Shown: one piece after another, positions 7,732 to 18,000 of the stretch
Position numbering within the stretch: the first letter of the stretch is position 1
Layout of the letters: every line of letters starts with the position of its first letter
Notes under the pieces: model-generated
What the model was told of the DNA's origin: nothing
Database searches by the model: none
The model's input: only the letters and a program-made list of their open reading frames with translations
Program-made: the position numbers and the translations under genes
Source of the DNA: Treponema sp.
Lineage (GTDB): Bacteria; Spirochaetota; Spirochaetia; Treponematales; Treponemataceae
Reading direction: 5' to 3'
Assembly (NCBI GenBank): GCA_017381365.1
Contig: JAFOCI010000009.1
Coordinates: 1 to 36,009, forward strand
Length of the DNA: 36,009 bases

Positions 7732-9036
7732 CTATTTTAAATTTTCAATTATTTTCTTAATTTCTTCCACTGATTTTACAAGCGGTTTACCAACTTCTGT
7801 TTTCTTCAAAGCATTAATAACAGTTTCTGGCATTTCTGGAGTTTCGCCGGTCTTTTGTCGTACAAAATCAGAAGAATAACAGGCATGATCCCGAGCAATA
7901 AGAACTGTAGCACATTCGTCATATTCATCGGAATGCTTTAATTTTGCAGCAGCATAAGCACGAGCAGTATGCAAATCTGCATAAATCTTGTATTTCATAA
8001 AAAGCTCTTTTACGGCAGCGTCAATTTCTGATTCTCCAACTTTTACAGGAAAGATGAAATGCTTCATCATCAGCTGGTTTGCGCTAAAAATATCTTCCAG
8101 ACGCTCCAGATTAGAAACATGGGCAGAGTCAGTATCATCCCGTTCCTTTACAGGAACAATTGAATCAAGAATCAGCGGATTCCCCATTACATCAGCGGCA
8201 AGTGCCTGATGAGAAGGAATTACAAATCCGTTCAAGGGAAGAGCGAACTGCCATGCATAAAGCCCCGCAACAACATTGCTGTAATTTCCCGCAGCAAGTG
8301 CATAAACAATATCGCTATGAACTTTGTTCTTTATTCTTGAAAAGGCAAAAGGATAGAAAAATGCCTGTGGCAAAAGACGGCCAATATTCACTGTATTTGC
8401 AAGTGTAAGTCTGTTTGCCTTAACAAAATTTTCATCATCAAAAATGCTGCGGCAAAGCTTATTGCAATCCTCTATAGTTCCGTCAACTTCAATCGGATAT
8501 ATATTTCCGCCGTTCCATATAAAATCAGATTCTTCAAGACCACGGACACAACCTTTTGGATAAACGATAACGGCTTTAAGATGTTTGCTTCCGCGAATGG
8601 CAGCCGCAAGACTGGCTCCAAGTTCACCAGTAGAAACATCAATGAAAGTTGCAGTTTCGCCTTTAAGCTGCAAAGTTGTTTCTAAAAAAGAAACAAGAAA
8701 CGAAATGCCAAAATCACGATGCATTCCAGTTGGTCCGCTGGTAAGCTCCAGCAAAAACAATTTTTCATCAAGCTGTTTTATTTCTGGCGCAAATGGAAAT
8801 GCTCTTGTTGCAATAGTTTCACAAATGATAGGACTGAATTCATCCTGTATAAAAGCAGAAGTCAAAGACCCTGCAATAGAAGTAAATGAAGTATTTTCAT
8901 CTGTATAAGTAATCCATCGGCGCAAATCTTCTGTTTCAAATGGCACATACATACCACCATCGCGAGGTGTACAATCCAAAACAGCCTGCATAAAACCGAC
9001 TTTTACTGATTTATCTCTTGTACTAGTAAATTTCAT
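7732..9036 (-). CDS. Threonine synthase-like protein, PLP lysine missing
   Basis: 434 aa with the overall ThrC layout: LLELTSGPTGMHRDFGISFL at 95-114, FIDVSTGELGASLAAA at 131-146, NIGRLLPQAFFY at 217-228 and ALAAGNYSNVVAG at 246-258. Authentic threonine synthases have FKDFG where this protein has HRDFG, so the lysine that forms the PLP Schiff base is Arg107 (codon CGT). The usual SGDTG loop is also changed to STGELG. The fold and family are clear, but the normal PLP chemistry from O-phosphohomoserine to threonine is doubtful. Start: TATAAT (9045-9050, minus strand) lies 8 bp before the ATG. The gene diverges from an aminopeptidase gene. Confidence 0.8.
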   Translation of the reverse strand: MKFTSTRDKSVKVGFMQAVLDCTPRDGGMYVPFETEDLRRWITYTDENTSFTSIAGSLTSAFIQDEFSPIICETIATRAFPFAPEIKQLDEKLFLLELTSGPTGMHRDFGISFLVSFLETTLQLKGETATFIDVSTGELGASLAAAIRGSKHLKAVIVYPKGCVRGLEESDFIWNGGNIYPIEVDGTIEDCNKLCRSIFDDENFVKANRLTLANTVNIGRLLPQAFFYPFAFSRIKNKVHSDIVYALAAGNYSNVVAGLYAWQFALPLNGFVIPSHQALAADVMGNPLILDSIVPVKERDDTDSAHVSNLERLEDIFSANQLMMKHFIFPVKVGESEIDAAVKELFMKYKIYADLHTARAYAAAKLKHSDEYDECATVLIARDHACYSSDFVRQKTGETPEMPETVINALKKTEVGKPLVKSVEEIKKIIENLK

Positions 9037-9044
9037 TACTAATA

Positions 9045-9078
9045 ATTATACCACAAGGAAACACAAATCGACTATAAT
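9045..9078. promoter_or_regulatory. Divergent -10 hexamers for the thrC-like and aminopeptidase genes
   Basis: TATAAT on the minus strand (9045-9050) serves the thrC-like gene, and TATAAT on the plus strand (9073-9078) serves the peptidase. Start codons lie 8 and 6 bp after them. The start codons are only 48 bp apart, so the two promoters overlap and may interfere. Confidence 0.65.
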
Positions 9079-9084
9079 ATTAAT

Positions 9085-10176
9085 ATGAAAAAAGAAATCA
9101 CACCTGCAGAAAACATTATTAACAATGTATGTAAAATTAAAAAGAACGAAAGTGTTCTTATCATTGCAAATCCTGCTACAGATTTTATTGCACAGGAATT
9201 ATACACAGCCGCAAATCAAGCTGGAGCAAAAACCAGTTTGATTTATCAGAATTCAAAAACTTCTTTTGATAATGCGGAAAAAACTGTTCTGGCTGCCATT
9301 GGTACAAATCCAGACGTATGTTTTTCTATTTCAGAAAACAAGCTTGGAAAAGATCCGGATGCAACCGCAAATCCTTACAAAAACGACAACGGCGAACCTT
9401 TCACTCATATTTTCGACTATCTTCTTGAAGGAAAAAAATCAATGCGCGCTGTCTGGACTCCAGGTATTACGGAAGATATGTACAATCGCACTGTAAATAT
9501 TAACTATGGGGAGCTGGCAGAAAGATGCAAAAGGCTTGAAAAAATTTTTGAAAATGCCATAAACGTTCAGGTTACAGCTGCAGGCGGAACAAATATTTCT
9601 GTTCCAGTTTACGGCCGCAAGCTTATGAATGATGACGGCGATTTTTCTAAACCTGGAACAGGTGGAAATATTCCAGCTGGCGAAGTATTCATAAGTCCTC
9701 TTGTTGGAAAATGCCAGGGGGTAATTGTTTATGACGGTTCCATGACATTCAGCGATGGAGATTCCATCCTTGAAACTCCAATTACATGCAAAGTGGAAAA
9801 CGGATACGTAACAGAAATTTCCGGCGGAGAAGAAGCAAAGCGACTTTTAAAAACCATCACAGAAGCAGAAAACCGTTCCATTGAATACGAAAAAAACGGC
9901 AAACTTCCAGAAGGACAAGGTGCAATTTACAAGAAGAATGCCCGCAACATCGGTGAACTCGGTATAGGCTTGAATCCAGCCGCAAGCATCACAGGTAACA
10001 TGCTGGAAGACGAAAAAGCTTTCCGTACCTGCCATTTTGCTATTGGCGAAAATTATGATAATGATGCTCCAAGCTTAATTCATCTGGATGGTGTTGTCCG
10101 AAATCCAACAATCACGCTTACTTATGATGATGGCAGCACCCGAACAATCCTTTCTGACGGAACTCTTCAGATATAA
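9085..10176 (+). CDS. Aminopeptidase, M29-like metallopeptidase
   Basis: A protein of 363 aa. The C-terminal half carries the M29 pattern: GGNIPAGEVFISP at about 200 supplies one metal-ligand glutamate, and a block from GELGIGLNP through CHFAIGENYDND to LIHLDGVV supplies further Glu, His and Asp ligands. These enzymes remove N-terminal amino acids from peptides in the cytoplasm with two metal ions. The start is set by TATAAT 6 bp upstream of the ATG at 9085; no Shine-Dalgarno sequence is visible. Assignment to the family is good, but the residue specificity cannot be read. Confidence 0.82.
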   Translation: MKKEITPAENIINNVCKIKKNESVLIIANPATDFIAQELYTAANQAGAKTSLIYQNSKTSFDNAEKTVLAAIGTNPDVCFSISENKLGKDPDATANPYKNDNGEPFTHIFDYLLEGKKSMRAVWTPGITEDMYNRTVNINYGELAERCKRLEKIFENAINVQVTAAGGTNISVPVYGRKLMNDDGDFSKPGTGGNIPAGEVFISPLVGKCQGVIVYDGSMTFSDGDSILETPITCKVENGYVTEISGGEEAKRLLKTITEAENRSIEYEKNGKLPEGQGAIYKKNARNIGELGIGLNPAASITGNMLEDEKAFRTCHFAIGENYDNDAPSLIHLDGVVRNPTITLTYDDGSTRTILSDGTLQI

Positions 10177-10213
10177 CCATTTTCTTCCGATAATTGAAAA
10201 TGGAAGGTTATAA

Positions 10214-11176
10214 ATGAGAAAACCAATAGCATTGTTACTTGTCTATTTATTTGTTCTGGCTCTTTCAATCTGTGCAGGGATTTTTTTCTTTGCACAGTAT
10301 TTCAATTCATTGAATCTTGTAGCCGGAAAAACAGCTTTTTTTTCTTCTGAATTAATAATTTACGGACTTTTTGAATCACTGCCAGTTGTTTTAATGACAA
10401 TTATGCTTTTTATAACGTTCTACAAAATCCGTCATTTAAGCAATCCTGTATCCAGCATGATAACATATTCTGTTTTATGCGTTTTTACATGGTTTCTTCT
10501 GCTTCCTGCTTCAATTGTTTTAAAGAATCAGGTATATAAACAAATTTTATCGATGGAAGAAATTCAACAATCGACTGAACTGACAGGAAAATATTTTCGT
10601 ATTATTGACGGAAAAAACTATTATTTTATTAATGACACTGTTGACGGAACTGCAGATGTTGTAATGCTTTATGATAATCGTTCTCCAAACACTCATGCTT
10701 TTATAAAAAAAATAACGATCTCATATAACAATGACGCTTTATCATTTCATGATCCTATTATGAAAGAATCAAAAGTGGCAATTCCATTTCACATTATGGA
10801 ACTTTCATCTTCTATAAAAAGACAGGCGAACGAATCATGGAAAAACGGCTATATTGCCTGGATTTGTTTCTGTTCTCTTGGTTTTGCCCTATGCTCAATT
10901 TATTTTGTAATAAAAATGAGTTCGTGGAAGCTTGTAAATTCCTTGTGGGCTTTAATTATTTTTATTGTTATTTTATGGATAAACTATTCGTATTATATGC
11001 CATCGTTTGCAGTCTTAAAAAAATCTCTTGAAGGTTTCTTTTATGATTCAAACCATTTACAGTATTTTGTAAATCACCACATAAGCTTTCCTTTGATGCT
11101 TATAAATTGCTTTATTGGAATAGTATCTGTTGTCATAGGAATCATTATTTCTACTTCAAAAAAACATAACAGATAG
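10214..11176 (+). CDS. Membrane protein with six predicted helices
   Basis: 320 aa. Three hydrophobic segments in the first 115 residues (from ALLLVYLFVLALSICAGIF), a soluble middle domain of about 90 residues (RIIDGKNYYFINDTVDGTAD...) and three more helices at the end. This 3 TM - extracytoplasmic domain - 3 TM layout is like LptF/LptG lipopolysaccharide-transport permeases, but I see no diagnostic motif, so that is only a resemblance. GGAAGG at 10202-10207 fits as ribosome-binding site. The next gene starts 10 bp after the stop with its own AGGAGG, so the two form an operon. Confidence 0.75.
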   Translation: MRKPIALLLVYLFVLALSICAGIFFFAQYFNSLNLVAGKTAFFSSELIIYGLFESLPVVLMTIMLFITFYKIRHLSNPVSSMITYSVLCVFTWFLLLPASIVLKNQVYKQILSMEEIQQSTELTGKYFRIIDGKNYYFINDTVDGTADVVMLYDNRSPNTHAFIKKITISYNNDALSFHDPIMKESKVAIPFHIMELSSSIKRQANESWKNGYIAWICFCSLGFALCSIYFVIKMSSWKLVNSLWALIIFIVILWINYSYYMPSFAVLKKSLEGFFYDSNHLQYFVNHHISFPLMLINCFIGIVSVVIGIIISTSKKHNR

Positions 11177-11186
11177 GAGGAATGTG

Positions 11187-13049
11187 ATGAAAATTAAAAA
11201 AATAGATATTATTTCCATAGCTTTTTTCATATTTTGTTTTATTGGAACTTTTATTTTTTCGTTTACTTATAGACTTCATGTTGAACTTATTCCAAATTCT
11301 ATAAATAAATACCGATTTTTAATCACGCTTAAAAATTTTATTAATCTTCTTCCGGCAATATTCTTTACTTGTGCAATAACAGGCTGGTCGCTGGATTTTG
11401 GCAACAATGCAGGAAACAGCAGACTTCGATTTTCACATGCAATGATGGAACGATTGCGAAGTGTATTTATTACGGCTATTCTTTATGTCGCTTTTTTTAC
11501 ATTTGCCTGGGAAATTTGTAATCCTATAATAACTGGAAAAATAAAAAAAATTGAAGAATTGCCTTCACTTATGAAAGAATATCAGAACTCTTCAGAAATT
11601 ATGTTCAATTCAAATGATTATGAACTTTCATATAAATACGCAAAAATGGCTTCAAAAATCGACCCTTCAGATAAGAAAAATCAGCAGCTTTTATTTCGCT
11701 CTGAAAAAGCCTTAGACGAAAAAGCAAATATTTCAAAATCTATTATTCAGTCTATGAACGAGTTGACTTTTGGAGATACAGAATATGGAATTCCAAAGAA
11801 GAAAACTGAAATTCCAACAGAACCGTTTGAAACCTATAAACTGCTGCAGACTGCAAAACAATGTATGAATGAGAAAGATTATTTTGGCGCACATTATTAT
11901 TCTCAACAGGCATTGCGAGCCGCATCTCCAAGAGATATTAATATAACTGAATGTAAACAGATTTCTGCTGCTGCATGGAACATCCTTAGTCAATCTCAGA
12001 ATTTTACTACAACAGAAGAACAGAATATTTTTGCAAAAAAATATGAAGGTTACGTTGCTCTTGTAAATGGCGATTTTGTTCATGCATATTATGTTTTTCA
12101 TACGCTGTTTTACCAGTCAAAAGAACTTTCCATCGATTCCGATGTTGTCCGATATCTTGATATTACCCAAAAAGCGCTTAATAACCAGTATTTCTTCTAT
12201 GATGAAACATTCAACCTTCAAGGTTATGAGAACGCAAATAATGTTTATTTTAAAATTCAAAATCCTTTTAACCAGATAACAAATATTTATTATATCAATG
12301 GCGTTACTTCTACCGGAAAAGCCGCAAACATGATTCAATATCTGAGAGGATTAACCGTTGTTTCTCTTTCTCCAGAAGGCGATTATCTTTCTGGCTTTTA
12401 TGTTCCTTATGCAAAAATGAAAAATGTTGAAATTAAATACATAGAACCAGAAATGCTGGAAACTTTTAATTTATCAAAAAATGTAAAAACAATCCCTTAT
12501 ATATTATTAAATTCTGTTGACCGCAACCTGGAAGGCATTTCCTTTGGTCCAGAAAACATTGGCGGTGCGGAAGAACTTTATTCATCTGGATATATTATTC
12601 TTCCAATTCCATTTAATGATTTTGATGTAATAAAGGAAGCTTCAAAAGGCGCAGATGCAATGTCATTGAATTCTTTGCTTAATTTTTATAACTCCGCCGA
12701 TAAATATGGTTTTTCAAAGGAAGTATTCTGCCACAGTTTAATAAACAGACTTTTGCAGCCACTTTTCTACCTTGTTCTTTTTTTGATAATTGCTATAGTT
12801 TCATGGCACTGTAGAATAAACGAGGATACTCTTTTTAAATTTCACTGGATTTATGTTTTTCCATTGCTTCTGTTAATTTTTATTTCCTTACATGCAATTG
12901 TAATAAGCTTTTATAAATTCGTAAATTTCAGCATTCTTGGAAGTTTTGGCAGCGATTTATCGTTATTAATTGGCTTTTTAATTTACGCGCTATTTTTGAT
13001 TTTTGCATCAATCGGCTTTATGGCTGGACACAACGCTGGCGGAAAATAA
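11187..13049 (+). CDS. Membrane protein with TPR-like middle
   Basis: 620 aa from the ATG at 11187. AGGAGG ends 6 nt before it; a GTG at 11184 is the alternative. Two or three N-terminal membrane segments are followed by a soluble region with helical pairs typical of tetratricopeptide repeats (about 125-310: SSEIMFNSNDYELSYKYAKM, KQCMNEKDYFGAHYYSQQAL). A mixed domain follows, then three C-terminal helices. Its 3' end overlaps the converging FMN-enzyme gene by 42 bp. It pairs with the preceding membrane gene, perhaps as an envelope complex. Product unknown. Confidence 0.75.
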   Translation: MKIKKIDIISIAFFIFCFIGTFIFSFTYRLHVELIPNSINKYRFLITLKNFINLLPAIFFTCAITGWSLDFGNNAGNSRLRFSHAMMERLRSVFITAILYVAFFTFAWEICNPIITGKIKKIEELPSLMKEYQNSSEIMFNSNDYELSYKYAKMASKIDPSDKKNQQLLFRSEKALDEKANISKSIIQSMNELTFGDTEYGIPKKKTEIPTEPFETYKLLQTAKQCMNEKDYFGAHYYSQQALRAASPRDINITECKQISAAAWNILSQSQNFTTTEEQNIFAKKYEGYVALVNGDFVHAYYVFHTLFYQSKELSIDSDVVRYLDITQKALNNQYFFYDETFNLQGYENANNVYFKIQNPFNQITNIYYINGVTSTGKAANMIQYLRGLTVVSLSPEGDYLSGFYVPYAKMKNVEIKYIEPEMLETFNLSKNVKTIPYILLNSVDRNLEGISFGPENIGGAEELYSSGYIILPIPFNDFDVIKEASKGADAMSLNSLLNFYNSADKYGFSKEVFCHSLINRLLQPLFYLVLFLIIAIVSWHCRINEDTLFKFHWIYVFPLLLLIFISLHAIVISFYKFVNFSILGSFGSDLSLLIGFLIYALFLIFASIGFMAGHNAGGK

Positions 13050-13916
13050 TTTAGTAATTTCGCCTGCCATCTCATCTGTTCCGCCAGTTACGAGATGGCT
13101 TATCCAGGATCTAGCAACCAGACATTTTTTTGCGCCCAGATTAATTGCAGCCTGAACATCTCTTGTTTTGCGAATACCGCCATCAACCCAGATTTCGCCA
13201 GCATAATTTTTCAGTTCTTTTCCGTATCGTGCTAAAAATTCTGCGGAACTTCCTTCCAAAGTATCCACCCGCCCACCATGATTTGAAACAACAATAATTT
13301 CAGGACGAACTTGTTTGCAAAGTTCAACATCTTCCGGGGTAAAAATTCCTTTTAACATAAACGGAAGCTTTGCGTATTTTCGCAGATTTTCTATTTGCCC
13401 CACAGTTTTGCGTTCCAAAAAAGCCTGGTTTCGCATAGTTACAATATTATACGCATCAATATCAATTCCAATCGCCAGCCCATGATTACGCACAAAATCG
13501 ATGCGCTGCACCAGTTTTTCGTCAGGATACGGTTTTAAGAAAAAATATGCTTTTGCCTGTAAATCACCAACAGCCTTCGTTCCAAGCTCCAGTTTTTCGT
13601 CAGGCGCACCATCGCCAACACAAATAGAAATTCCGGCCTTTTGTGCAGCTTTGAAATAATTAATATAAAAATCGCTTTCTTTTGAAAAACCAATATTCTG
13701 AACCGCCCCAGTTACAGGTGCAATTCCAAGATTTTCTGGTAAAACGGGAACAGAGTCATCTGCAGGAAAATTATCCCAAGCATCACAATTAAGAATAAAG
13801 TTTCGGCTGTTGTTTACGCCACCCATTCCAGGCAGCTGCCCAATGCAACCACGCCCTTTACATTCAGGGCAAAAATTGCATTTAAAATCGCCGTCAAAAT
13901 ATGTTTTAGTCGCCAA
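13008..13916 (-). CDS. FMN-dependent alpha-hydroxy-acid dehydrogenase-like protein
   Basis: 302 aa, a TIM-barrel flavoenzyme of the lactate oxidase/glycolate oxidase family. The signature is IIVVSNHGGRVDTLEG with the catalytic His and adjacent Arg, followed by the phosphate-binding WVDGGIRKTRDVQAAINLGA. MLKGIFTPEDVELC corresponds to the family's lysine block. It is shorter than the usual 350-400 aa. It carries an N-terminal cysteine cluster (C-x2-C-x2-C-x4-C starting near residue 13) that classical members lack, perhaps a metal or Fe-S site. Its start overlaps the pfkA end by 11 bp, so the two are co-transcribed and probably translationally coupled. Substrate unknown. Confidence 0.75.
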   Translation of the reverse strand: MATKTYFDGDFKCNFCPECKGRGCIGQLPGMGGVNNSRNFILNCDAWDNFPADDSVPVLPENLGIAPVTGAVQNIGFSKESDFYINYFKAAQKAGISICVGDGAPDEKLELGTKAVGDLQAKAYFFLKPYPDEKLVQRIDFVRNHGLAIGIDIDAYNIVTMRNQAFLERKTVGQIENLRKYAKLPFMLKGIFTPEDVELCKQVRPEIIVVSNHGGRVDTLEGSSAEFLARYGKELKNYAGEIWVDGGIRKTRDVQAAINLGAKKCLVARSWISHLVTGGTDEMAGEITKLFSASVVSSHKAD

Positions 13917-14988
13917 AACAGATACCTATTGAACGAGCCTGAACAAGCATCGGTTCATCTTCTGGAATATTGCGAACCTTTCCGGCACATACATCAAGTG
14001 GAACACCAGCAAATTTTCCGTCTTGCATAGCAATCAATTTTCCAAATTCACCACGGTCAAGATAATCAGCTGCAACAGCACCAAATTGAGTTGCAAGAAC
14101 ACGGTCGTATGCGCTTGGAATTCCTCCGCGCTGCATATAGCCAACTACAGTTGCGCGAGTTTCAAGTCCTGTTTCTTCTTCAAGCTCTTTTGCAACACGA
14201 TAGCCAATCGACTGAGTCATAGCTGCCCTGGCTTTTTTAAATGCTTTTTTATCAAGTTTTGCTTCTTCCGTAGAAAGAGCACCTTCTGCAACTACAACAA
14301 TCGAAAAGTTTTTTCCCCTTTCTTTACGTTCGTGGATTTTTTTTGCAACAGATTTAATGTCATAAGGAATTTCTGGAATAAGACAAACATCACCACCACC
14401 AGCCACAGCTGAATAAAGCCCAAGCCAGCCAGCCTTATGCCCCATGATTTCTACAACCATAACACGACTGTGACTGTCTGCTGTTGTATGAATACGGTCA
14501 ATGGCATCCGTTGCAACATCTACCGCAGTGTGAAAACCAAAAGTCATTTCGGTTCCAACAATGTCATTATCAATTGTTTTTGGAAGACCGATTACGTTAA
14601 TGCCTTCCGCAGCAAGAAGACTTCCAGTTGTATTTGTTCCATTTCCGCCAAGTACAACAAGAGCATCCATCTTGTATTTTTTTATCGTCTTTTTTATTGA
14701 ATCAATTGGAAGCAAACCAGTTTCTGGATCTGGAACTGGATTTTTAAAAGGCTTTACGCGGGAAGTTCCTAAAAAAGTACCCCCACGAACAAGAAGTCCA
14801 GACAAAGTTTCTTCGGTAATTGGAAAGCAATCCCCGTCAATAAGACCACGATAACCATTGCGAATTCCAACAGGTTTCATCCCATTAATCATTGCAGAAC
14901 GGCACAAACTGCGAATTGCAGCGTTAAGTCCAGGAGCATCTCCACCAGAAGTCAAAATACCAAATGTTTTTACAGCTTTCTTTCCCAT
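13906..14988 (-). CDS. pfkA: 6-phosphofructokinase (group III, ATP-type by sequence)
   Basis: 360 aa. Phosphorylates fructose 6-phosphate in glycolysis. Motifs in order: GILTSGGDAPGLNAAIR (10-26), VVLGGNGT (111-118), PKTIDNDIVGTEMTFGF (136-152), SHSRVMVVEIMGHKAGWLGL and the late GYMQRGGIPSAYDR. PKTIDND is typical of the mixed ATP/PPi group III enzymes. Glycine at 117, where PPi enzymes have Asp, points to ATP as donor. The preceding residue is Asn116, where E. coli has the metal-binding Asp103. TATAAT lies 6 bp before the ATG with no Shine-Dalgarno sequence. The FMN-enzyme gene overlaps its 3' end. Confidence 0.92.
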   Translation of the reverse strand: MGKKAVKTFGILTSGGDAPGLNAAIRSLCRSAMINGMKPVGIRNGYRGLIDGDCFPITEETLSGLLVRGGTFLGTSRVKPFKNPVPDPETGLLPIDSIKKTIKKYKMDALVVLGGNGTNTTGSLLAAEGINVIGLPKTIDNDIVGTEMTFGFHTAVDVATDAIDRIHTTADSHSRVMVVEIMGHKAGWLGLYSAVAGGGDVCLIPEIPYDIKSVAKKIHERKERGKNFSIVVVAEGALSTEEAKLDKKAFKKARAAMTQSIGYRVAKELEEETGLETRATVVGYMQRGGIPSAYDRVLATQFGAVAADYLDRGEFGKLIAMQDGKFAGVPLDVCAGKVRNIPEDEPMLVQARSIGICFGD

Positions 14989-14994
14989 ACACTA

Positions 14995-15064
14995 ATTATA
15001 CTCATATTATTAACCCCCACGCAACTAAAAAAAATTATGAATTTTTGGTTTCATATTGTATAAT
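14995..15064. promoter_or_regulatory. Divergent -10 hexamers for pfkA and the GGDEF gene
   Basis: TATAAT on the minus strand (14995-15000) is 6 bp from the pfkA start codon. TATAAT on the plus strand (15059-15064) is 7 bp from the ATG at 15072. Both predict 5' leaders of about zero length. Confidence 0.65.
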
Positions 15065-15071
15065 TTTTGTT

Positions 15072-18000
15072 ATGGCTGTAACAGAAGTATTTGATTCGAT
15101 TGCACAAAATTTCATCTCAAATCCAAACGAAAGTTTCATGTATTTTTCGCTTCCGGAACTGCTCATGCATGAAGTGGAAAATCTTTTACGCACAAATTAT
15201 ACAGTCATTGATTTGTTATCTGATTTCGAACCTGTAAAACCTTTTTTTTCTATCATGAAAAATCTTGATATCGATTCAGACACTATAGAAAATTATGCAT
15301 ACAGTCTTCACAAGCCATTTTTAAATGATTATTTTCACAAGGGATTATGCAGTGACCGTTTAGACGTAGTCCATATAAGTGAAATTCATTTTGAAGTTTA
15401 CAAAATTCGCGAATTCATAAATAAAGTTTTTAATGAAAAATTTACAGGAAATTATCTTATTCTGAATTCGCAAAAGCTTCCAAAGGAATCTATAGAAACT
15501 ATCCGCTCTATATATGATAAAAATTTCGGCGGAAAAATAATTTTCTGTTTTAACTGCGATGAAATTGAAAACTCTTCACCAGAAGTTATACGCTTTTATC
15601 AATCCATTGAAAATCACAAGAATTTTTACAACCTTAACGATTTTGATGAAATCTTTTCTAATCAGAAAGATATTCATCTTCCAAAACTTGATTTTGACAC
15701 AATTTATAATTCTCTTAAAAATTGTCGTATTCTTCTGTCGCTAGGACAAGGTTTCGCTCTTTGTAGCTGGCTTGAAGATGCGTTGCCATACATAGATTTT
15801 AATAAGTATGAACTGCGCAAGCTTTATTTTGAAATTGCGCTTATGTTTTTTTACAACAAAAGTTTCAACGAAGCACAATACTATTTAATGCAGATTATTG
15901 ATTTTCAAATTGAAGACGAAACAATGATTGCCAGTTACATGGTACTTTGCCGTGTACTCCATGAAAAAAATTCCGACAACTCTGCTTTAAAATATGCGCT
16001 GCTAATAAAACAAAGACTGAACAACAATTCTAGTTCACCATATTATGCCCTTGCAAATATGATGGAATATACAATTACTCAAAAATCTGATTTCAACACT
16101 GCAATAGACAAATTTTACAATGTCCTTGAACTGTTGAATTTCAATAGTCTTATGAACAATTACGTTCATACTTGTTTTGATGTACCGTGGGCAATAATGA
16201 ACAATAATTCAATGCGGCAAGAGCTTTTGCCTTTCATTGAAAATGCCATTGAAATTTCTGAACAAATTGGAAACGAAGCGGCTCTTTCTACAGGCTATAA
16301 CTGGAAAGGTATTATTCTATTACATGAAGGCCGCACAGAAGAAGCTCATTACTGGTATGAACGCTGTAACGAATTGCGCACAAAAATAAATGATATTCCA
16401 GGAATGATAAAAATTCGGAACGGGCTTTCTTACGAATACCTTACAAGAACTCAGTATAAGAAGTCTTACAATCTTTTGAACGAAATGTCTGACAAACTTC
16501 TTGAAATCAAAGACCATTCAGAAGCAGTTATCACTCTTAACAATATTGCAAATACATTGTTTTTTTCCAGACATTTTCTTGAAGCTTACACTTTTTATCA
16601 GAAAATTCTGCGTTTACTTGTTTTGCTGCAGTTTGATAAAAAATCAGGAACATCTTTCCTGCCAGAATACAATGACATTCTGATTCACAAAACCTATATT
16701 GACCTTTTTGATGGTAATATTAACCGTGCAAAAATCAACTTTCATAATATTCTGCACAATAAACGAACCATTACAAAAATCAATGAACCGCTGAAGCTTC
16801 TTTTTCAAAGTGTTTTCGTTTTGTTTGACGATGAATTAGAGGAATCAAAAGCCCTTATTGAAGAAGCTGAATCTAAATTTGAAAGTTGCAGCGTTGCTCA
16901 AACTTTCCAGCACGTCTTTATTTTATATGAATATGCAACTTTCCTTAGAGAATGTGGCTATGAAAACGAAGTTGAATATTACATTCAAAAAGCATTCAAC
17001 ATTGCAAAAGAAAATAATCTGGAATATTACATAAAAGGTGAAAATGAGCCTTTGTCTCTGGACGAGTACATGGACCATGCAGAGTTCTATGTAATGCCAA
17101 AAATTGACCTGGAACAGCTGGAAGAAACTATTAAGAAAGAAAAACTCGTTGGGCAGATGCACAAGCGTCTTAGAGATTCTCAGTTCCTTAATAAAATTAT
17201 GTCAATCTCTACAAATTTTGATTGCGATGATGCTATTTTTTCAGAAAATGTTATTCATGCAATCAGTGATTATACGATTGCCGAAGCTATTTACATTGCG
17301 ATAAAACCAGACGATAAATGGGAAATACTTGCTAAATTCTCAAAAAAAGATGATTTAGATATTACACAGAAAACCTGGAATGATTTTAGTGAAAAATATT
17401 CAGATGCAAAATATCAGGGTAAAATTTTCTACGATTCAGCTTCCGGCTGGTACTTTGGAAACAATAGAAAATACCGTTACGCAGGTGCTATAATTATTGT
17501 TCCAGACAAATCAGCAATTTTGTCTTCAGAAGATTTGAATGTTCTCAATATTGCAATTTCCAACGTTCATTCCCAGTATGTCATCCGAAAGCAAAGAGAC
17601 AGGCTTCAGTTTATTTCTGCAACTGACCAGCTTTCTATGCTGAACAATCGCCGCTCTCTTATGGAAAAAATGGCGATAGAAAGCGAAATGATTCAACGTT
17701 ATGCAAAAAATAAGCCAAAACATTTCCAGACAACTATTTCATTCATTGATCTGGATAATTTCAAATATATTAATGATACCTTTGGTCATAACGCCGGAGA
17801 TTTGATTATCAAATGCTTTGCTCAGTCTCTTAAAAAAATCTATCGCAAAGTTGACTTTGTTTCTCGTTTTGGTGGAGACGAATTTGTTATTCTTATGCCA
17901 AGTACAAACTGTTTAGAAGCAAAACGCGCCGCAGAAAGACTTTACAAAGAGCTAAATGCACAAAATCATTATATTTCACAGCTTTCGGACCTTTTAAAAA

